Shown here: positions 60,528 to 64,000 of the stretch, in pieces
How positions within the stretch are numbered: the stretch's first letter is position 1
Layout: each line of letters starts with the position of its first letter
Source of the DNA: Lacticaseibacillus nasuensis JCM 17158
Lineage (GTDB): Bacteria; Bacillota; Bacilli; Lactobacillales; Lactobacillaceae
Direction of reading: 5' to 3'
Assembly: GCF_001434705.1 (NCBI RefSeq)
Contig: NZ_AZDJ01000022.1
Coordinates: forward strand, 134,998 to 198,997
Length of the DNA stretch: 64,000 bases
Program-made: the position numbers and the translations under genes
Notes under the pieces: generated by a model
Told to the model about the DNA's origin: nothing
Databases searched by the model: none
The model's input: only the letters and a program-made list of their open reading frames with translations

Positions 60528-61226
60528 TCACTGCTCGGCTGGCGCCAAACTCGCATACGCCGCCGGCAGATAGAGTTGTTCGGCGGCACGTCTGGCGGCT
60601 ACGGCTTCATCGAATCGCTGGAATGAGCGGTTCAACACGTAGACGCCGTGGTGCATCAGCCGGGCGTTCCAGACTTTGGCCACTGGATCAAACCGCACGC
60701 CGACCACGCCCAAGCCATTGCGGTGCGGCAACTTGGCTGCCGCAGTCGGCAAGGCGCGATGAGGCAACCAGGTGTCATCACCGACGTGCACCAGCAGGCG
60801 TGGATCGGCAGTCATGCGCTGGCGCGACGCCTCGCGCCGCAAACAGCCACAGCTGCGCGAGGTGCCCGCCTTCAAGCGCTGCACGTCGACGACGGCTTGA
60901 TTGCCACAGTCGCATTGACACAGCCACATGGTGTCGCCGTTGCTGACGCGCCGGCTCACCGGCCGTAGCGCGACCAGGCGGCCGAAGCGCTGGCCGGTCA
61001 CATCCTGGCGGCGCGCCAACTGCCGGCGCCGCTGGGCGGCGCCATGGACGCTGTCACCACAGTCTTGACGCTGGCCAGCTAGTAACTCGGCGGTGCTGAC
61101 CGTGAGCCAATTCCCGCACGCACAGTGGCAGCGCCAACTCGGCTGGCCGTGCTGGCCGCCGGCGATGCTGTTCACCACGGTCAGTTCACCGAATTGTTGC
61201 CCGCTCAGATTCAATCCTCCCGCCAT
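60528..61226 (-). CDS. AP2-domain protein with duplicated Cys motif
   Basis: A 232-residue relative of the protein at 59880. It has two copies of the FGxLTV...CxCxCGN module (about residues 10-60, WRCHCACGN, second half decayed to DCGDS; and about 75-135, WLCQCDCGN...SCGCL), then an AP2-like domain (GVVGVRFDPVAKVWNARLMHHGVYVLNRSFQRFDEA). The start at 61226 follows AAGGG. It lies 153 bp upstream of the first gene on the same strand. Confidence 0.72.
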   Translation of the reverse strand: MAGGLNLSGQQFGELTVVNSIAGGQHGQPSWRCHCACGNWLTVSTAELLAGQRQDCGDSVHGAAQRRRQLARRQDVTGQRFGRLVALRPVSRRVSNGDTMWLCQCDCGNQAVVDVQRLKAGTSRSCGCLRREASRQRMTADPRLLVHVGDDTWLPHRALPTAAAKLPHRNGLGVVGVRFDPVAKVWNARLMHHGVYVLNRSFQRFDEAVAARRAAEQLYLPAAYASLAPAEQ

Positions 61227-61316
61227 CTTTTCCCTTCTTCCCTGACTCCTTATTACCCCCCCAGCTCGTGGGCCTCCCCCACGCACTGGTGGCGTCATCA
61301 ATAGCCTACAATCACC

Positions 61317-62279
61317 TCATTTCTCTTCACTGCGCGGCACCTGGCGAATGATCGCCAGCTGATCCGCGGCATATTTGGCAAATCCGTTCATCGTTAGCGT
61401 CGGGTAGAGCTTAGGCTGCAGGCGTTCGGCCTGCGCCACCAGCTCCGCCGGCGTGATTGGCTGACAATGCTGACCAATTGCGGTCAGGATGCGGCGGTGT
61501 TCTTGTAAGAACGCGTGCACGTCAGCTGGGGTATAAATTTGAATGTGAAAGAATGCTTTCACCACGTAGCTCCAACCCTGGTGGGCATAATCCGGCGAGT
61601 CGTGGCTGGCCAAGAACGCCAGGCGCAACCGGTAGGATTTCGCCCACTGATCGGCTTGATGCGCCATGGCGAAGTGGTCGCGCCGCCCCAGCGACTGCAT
61701 GTTGCGCAGCCAGACGTAGCTGGGCTGCGTGAGCACCGCAACGTCGGTGGTCAGCAGCAGCGCCAAGGTCACGAAGTACGCGTCCTCATACGTCCGCAAT
61801 TCGGGTGAAAACCGCAGGCCGATGCTGGTCAGATAGCTGCGCCGGTACCATTTGGCATACACGGCGCTGCTTTCGATGGCGTCAGACTGCTGATACTGAT
61901 ACCCGCTGGCGTAAGATTCCTTGGTGTAGGGGCCGACGATGAGGTCGTGGGCCCCCGCGCGCCAGAAGCGGCTGAGCGCGAAGACGTCTTGCAGCACATC
62001 GTCACCATCCAGGAACATCAGGTAATCGCCCGTACTGTGGTCGATGCCATACTGGCGCGCCAAGCCCGCCCCGACGTTACCGGGCGAGCGCAGGCTGATG
62101 GGGGTGAAATGCTGCATGGCCACGCTGATGCGCTGCGGCCACACCGCCGGTCCATCGGCGACCACCACCACTTCTAGCTGGGCAAAATCGATCTCGAGCT
62201 GCGCATCGATCGACGACAGCAGGCGATACAGTTGTCCAGGCGACTCATCGCGCCAGGGAATGATCACGGTCAGCTTCAC
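61317..62279 (-). CDS. Family 2 glycosyltransferase
   Basis: A 320-residue GT-A enzyme: MKLTVIIPWRDESPGQLYRLLSS at the start, a DxD-type FLDGDDV near residue 95, and AGLARQYGIDHSTGDYLMFLD. GTG start at 62279 after AAAGGAG. Acceptor unknown. It is the last of three similar genes (16-bp gap to the next). Confidence 0.87.
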   Translation of the reverse strand: MKLTVIIPWRDESPGQLYRLLSSIDAQLEIDFAQLEVVVVADGPAVWPQRISVAMQHFTPISLRSPGNVGAGLARQYGIDHSTGDYLMFLDGDDVLQDVFALSRFWRAGAHDLIVGPYTKESYASGYQYQQSDAIESSAVYAKWYRRSYLTSIGLRFSPELRTYEDAYFVTLALLLTTDVAVLTQPSYVWLRNMQSLGRRDHFAMAHQADQWAKSYRLRLAFLASHDSPDYAHQGWSYVVKAFFHIQIYTPADVHAFLQEHRRILTAIGQHCQPITPAELVAQAERLQPKLYPTLTMNGFAKYAADQLAIIRQVPRSEEK

Positions 62280-62295
62280 GCCACCGTCTCCTTTC

Positions 62296-63312
62296 TCAGT
62301 TGCCGGCCGGGGCGGATTGCGCCTCGAGGAACGCCTGGTACAACAGCTTGTCTTGCTTTTGCAAGAACGCGTCGATGCCGTCTAAGGCCATGCCGTGGTA
62401 ATCCCCGTCGGCTTGTTCGCTCAGCTTCTGCGCGATGGCGGTCACCTGGTCGTGGCTGTTCGGGTTGCCCCACAGCCCGCGGTTTTCCGCCAGGAGCTTC
62501 TTTTGCTCGCGGTCGAAGGCGGCGTCGTCTGCCGGCGGGAACTTCAGCTCATGGAAGAACAAGTCCGCCATGTAGCCATAGAAGTCGCGCGCGACGTACT
62601 GCGGCGCCTGCTTGCGCATGGTCTCGAAGAAGAAGCGGTGAGACTTCGCCCACTCATCGAGTTGATGATCGAAGGCGCGGTTGTCCTTGCGCACCGTGGA
62701 GCGCGGGTTCCACAGCCACACGTACACGGAGTCGTCGAGGTAGACAATGTCGCTGGCCAATTCGCAGGCCAGCCCGACGAAGTACGTGTCTTCGAAAATC
62801 CGCAGCTCCGGATGCCACTTCAAGTCGTGGGCTTCCAGATATTCGCGGTTGAACCACTTGGCCACCGGCGACTTCCAGTCGTGCGGGTGAGACGGAATGT
62901 AGTGCATCCCGTCTGGAAAGCGCGCTTGTTGCAGGTAGCGCGCGATGATCACCTCGTGGTTGCCGTGACTGACCGCGTCAAAGAACGGCTTCAAGGCGAA
63001 GACGCTTTGCAAGACATCATCGGCATCCAGAAACATGACGTACCGACCGCTGGTGCGCTGCAGCCCGGCTTGGCGGGCGTACCCGGCGCCAAGCGAATCG
63101 GCGTAGCCGTAGAAGCGCACGGTGAGGTTGGCTAGCAGCTGATACTGCGTCAGGTCCCAGTCGGTGATGCCATCGCCGATTAGCTGCACATCGATCTGGC
63201 CGAAGTTCACGCCGACTTGATTGTTCACCGACGCCAGCAGTCGCATCAGTTGTTCGGGCGTTTCGTTATGGAACGGGATCACAATGGATAACGTGCGGAT
63301 ATGTAACGGCAT
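62296..63312 (-). CDS. Family 2 glycosyltransferase
   Basis: A 338-residue paralogue of the previous enzyme: SIVIPFHNETPEQLMRLLAS, then GAGYARQAGLQRTSGRYVMFLDADDV. GGGAGGG precedes the ATG at 63312. The pair shares length and motif spacing, suggesting sequential sugar additions to one acceptor. Confidence 0.87.
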   Translation of the reverse strand: MPLHIRTLSIVIPFHNETPEQLMRLLASVNNQVGVNFGQIDVQLIGDGITDWDLTQYQLLANLTVRFYGYADSLGAGYARQAGLQRTSGRYVMFLDADDVLQSVFALKPFFDAVSHGNHEVIIARYLQQARFPDGMHYIPSHPHDWKSPVAKWFNREYLEAHDLKWHPELRIFEDTYFVGLACELASDIVYLDDSVYVWLWNPRSTVRKDNRAFDHQLDEWAKSHRFFFETMRKQAPQYVARDFYGYMADLFFHELKFPPADDAAFDREQKKLLAENRGLWGNPNSHDQVTAIAQKLSEQADGDYHGMALDGIDAFLQKQDKLLYQAFLEAQSAPAGN

Positions 63313-63327
63313 CTTGTGCTCCCTCCC

Positions 63328-64000
63328 TTACTTGCGCGACTGCTGCAGAAACGTGTCGAATGACCCGACGAAGCCATTGAACAGGTCCGGGTGGCTGACC
63401 CATGGCGCCTGCGGGCTGCGATCCGCCGCGGTGGTCTTGGCGATGAATTGCTTGATATACGGCCAGGCGGCGACGTTATGCGCCATCAACAGCCGCATCG
63501 CGTCGACGATGGTTTGGCGCTTGTCCGTGTCGATGCGCATCAATTGCGAATAGAACCGCACGAAGACCCGCGCGCAGGATTCCAGGTAGCGCTGCTCATC
63601 CACGTGCTTGATCTGATCGAGATAAGCCGTCATCATCTTGAACCAGCCGGTGGTCAGCTGCTTTTCGCTTGGGCCCAGCACGCCGGCGCGGACGTTGCGC
63701 CCGGTGAAGCGCGCATAGGCGATTTCGCTGACTTCCACTTCATGCTCGGCAAATTCGTCGACCTGCCGGCTGAACAGTTCGTCGGAATATTCGCCAAGCG
63801 CGTGCCAGCCGATCTGGTATTTTTGGAGAAATTCGCGCTTGACCAGCCGGCCGCGAATCGACGTGCGGTCGCGGCCCACCTTGTATTCGACCTGGCGGGT
63901 GCGGGTGCGCTCTTGTTCAAGGACGAGGCCAGACACCACCTCGGTTTCCGGATGTTTCTGCACCGTCTCCAGCATGGTTTGCAACACACTGGTGGCGTTC
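63328..64000 (-). CDS. Third gene of the glycosyltransferase cluster, 5' end outside the window
   Basis: The frame is open to the window edge (about 224 codons visible). The visible part, with SEIAYARF, YSQLMRIDTDKRQ and MAHNVAAWPYIKQF, looks like the C-terminal helical half of a protein resembling its two neighbours in size and order, but no catalytic motif is visible. It ends 15 bp before the second glycosyltransferase gene. Confidence 0.6.
   Translation of the reverse strand, partial: NATSVLQTMLETVQKHPETEVVSGLVLEQERTRTRQVEYKVGRDRTSIRGRLVKREFLQKYQIGWHALGEYSDELFSRQVDEFAEHEVEVSEIAYARFTGRNVRAGVLGPSEKQLTTGWFKMMTAYLDQIKHVDEQRYLESCARVFVRFYSQLMRIDTDKRQTIVDAMRLLMAHNVAAWPYIKQFIAKTTAADRSPQAPWVSHPDLFNGFVGSFDTFLQQSRK

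Overview
The window reads as chromosome of a G+C-rich lactic acid bacterium (Firmicutes, Lactobacillaceae; a Lacticaseibacillus-like genome is my inference from gene content and base composition, not from a search). Support comes from Gram-positive Shine-Dalgarno sequences, sigma-A promoters, a Bacillus-type gene order (secA-prfB-ftsE-ftsX; ymfF-ymfH-ymfI-rodZ-pgsA-cinA-recA-rny; coiA-spxH-yjbK-relQ-ppnK-rluD), competence genes and peptidoglycan/teichoic-acid functions.

Layout. 0.2-16.8 kb, nearly all on the minus strand: phoR-phoP with a MinJ-like PDZ membrane protein, ftsX-ftsE, prfB (with its programmed frameshift), secA, hpf, comFC-comFA, then plus-strand yigZ, tagO, a repeat/cruciform island, rny and recA. 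16.9-26.6 kb: cinA, a VOC protein, pgsA, rodZ, the EF-P-modification trio ymfI/ymfH/ymfF, a SpoIIIE/FtsK translocase and trmL. 26.9-35 kb: rlmA, corA, guaC with PurBox-like sites, a zinc-less rpsN, a HigBA-type toxin-antitoxin pair, gene remnants, an orphan sorbitol-type PTS IIA, a lactonase, uppP and cutC. 35-39 kb: small membrane proteins and a YtrA-like gntR-ABC transporter operon with a clear promoter and operator. 39.3-46.3 kb: rluD-like, ppnK, relQ, CYTH phosphatase, spxH, coiA, the UPF0210/ACT pair and a deoxyribosyltransferase. 46.3-50.3 kb: three small regulator/membrane-protein cassettes (two Cro/C1-type, one PadR) with palindromic operators, then a SigH/ComX-like sigma factor.

From about 50.5 kb the window is accessory in character: an unrecognised 270-residue gene, 1.4 kb of repeats including a MITE-like element, a compact operon DUF1659-DUF2922-unknown-DUF2922-like-YvrJ-GH25 lysozyme that looks like a domesticated lysis cassette, and a DinJ/YafQ pair. 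Between 55.7 and 59.3 kb lies the most striking feature: an array of repeated units, each with a strong plus-strand promoter driving a ~122-nt structured RNA that ends within about 10 nt of the 3' end of a minus-strand gene for a 48-residue hydrophobic peptide. Three peptide genes are intact, two are 5'-truncated and two are decayed. I interpret this as a tandem family of type I toxin-antitoxin modules of the convergent (TxpA/RatA-like) layout. The right end carries two AP2/zinc-motif DNA-binding proteins and three family-2 glycosyltransferase-type genes, the last running off the window.

Functionally the backbone combines envelope signalling and division (PhoPR, FtsEX, MinJ-like, RodZ, PgsA, TagO, UppP), secretion (SecA), translation and ribosome hibernation (RF2, HPF, S14, RlmA, TrmL, EF-P modification), DNA transfer and repair (RecA, SpoIIIE, ComFA/ComFC, CoiA, CinA and a SigH-like factor) and nucleotide/stress signalling (RelQ, GuaC, NAD kinase, SpxH). 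All starts were chosen by ribosome-binding site and family length; no database search was run.
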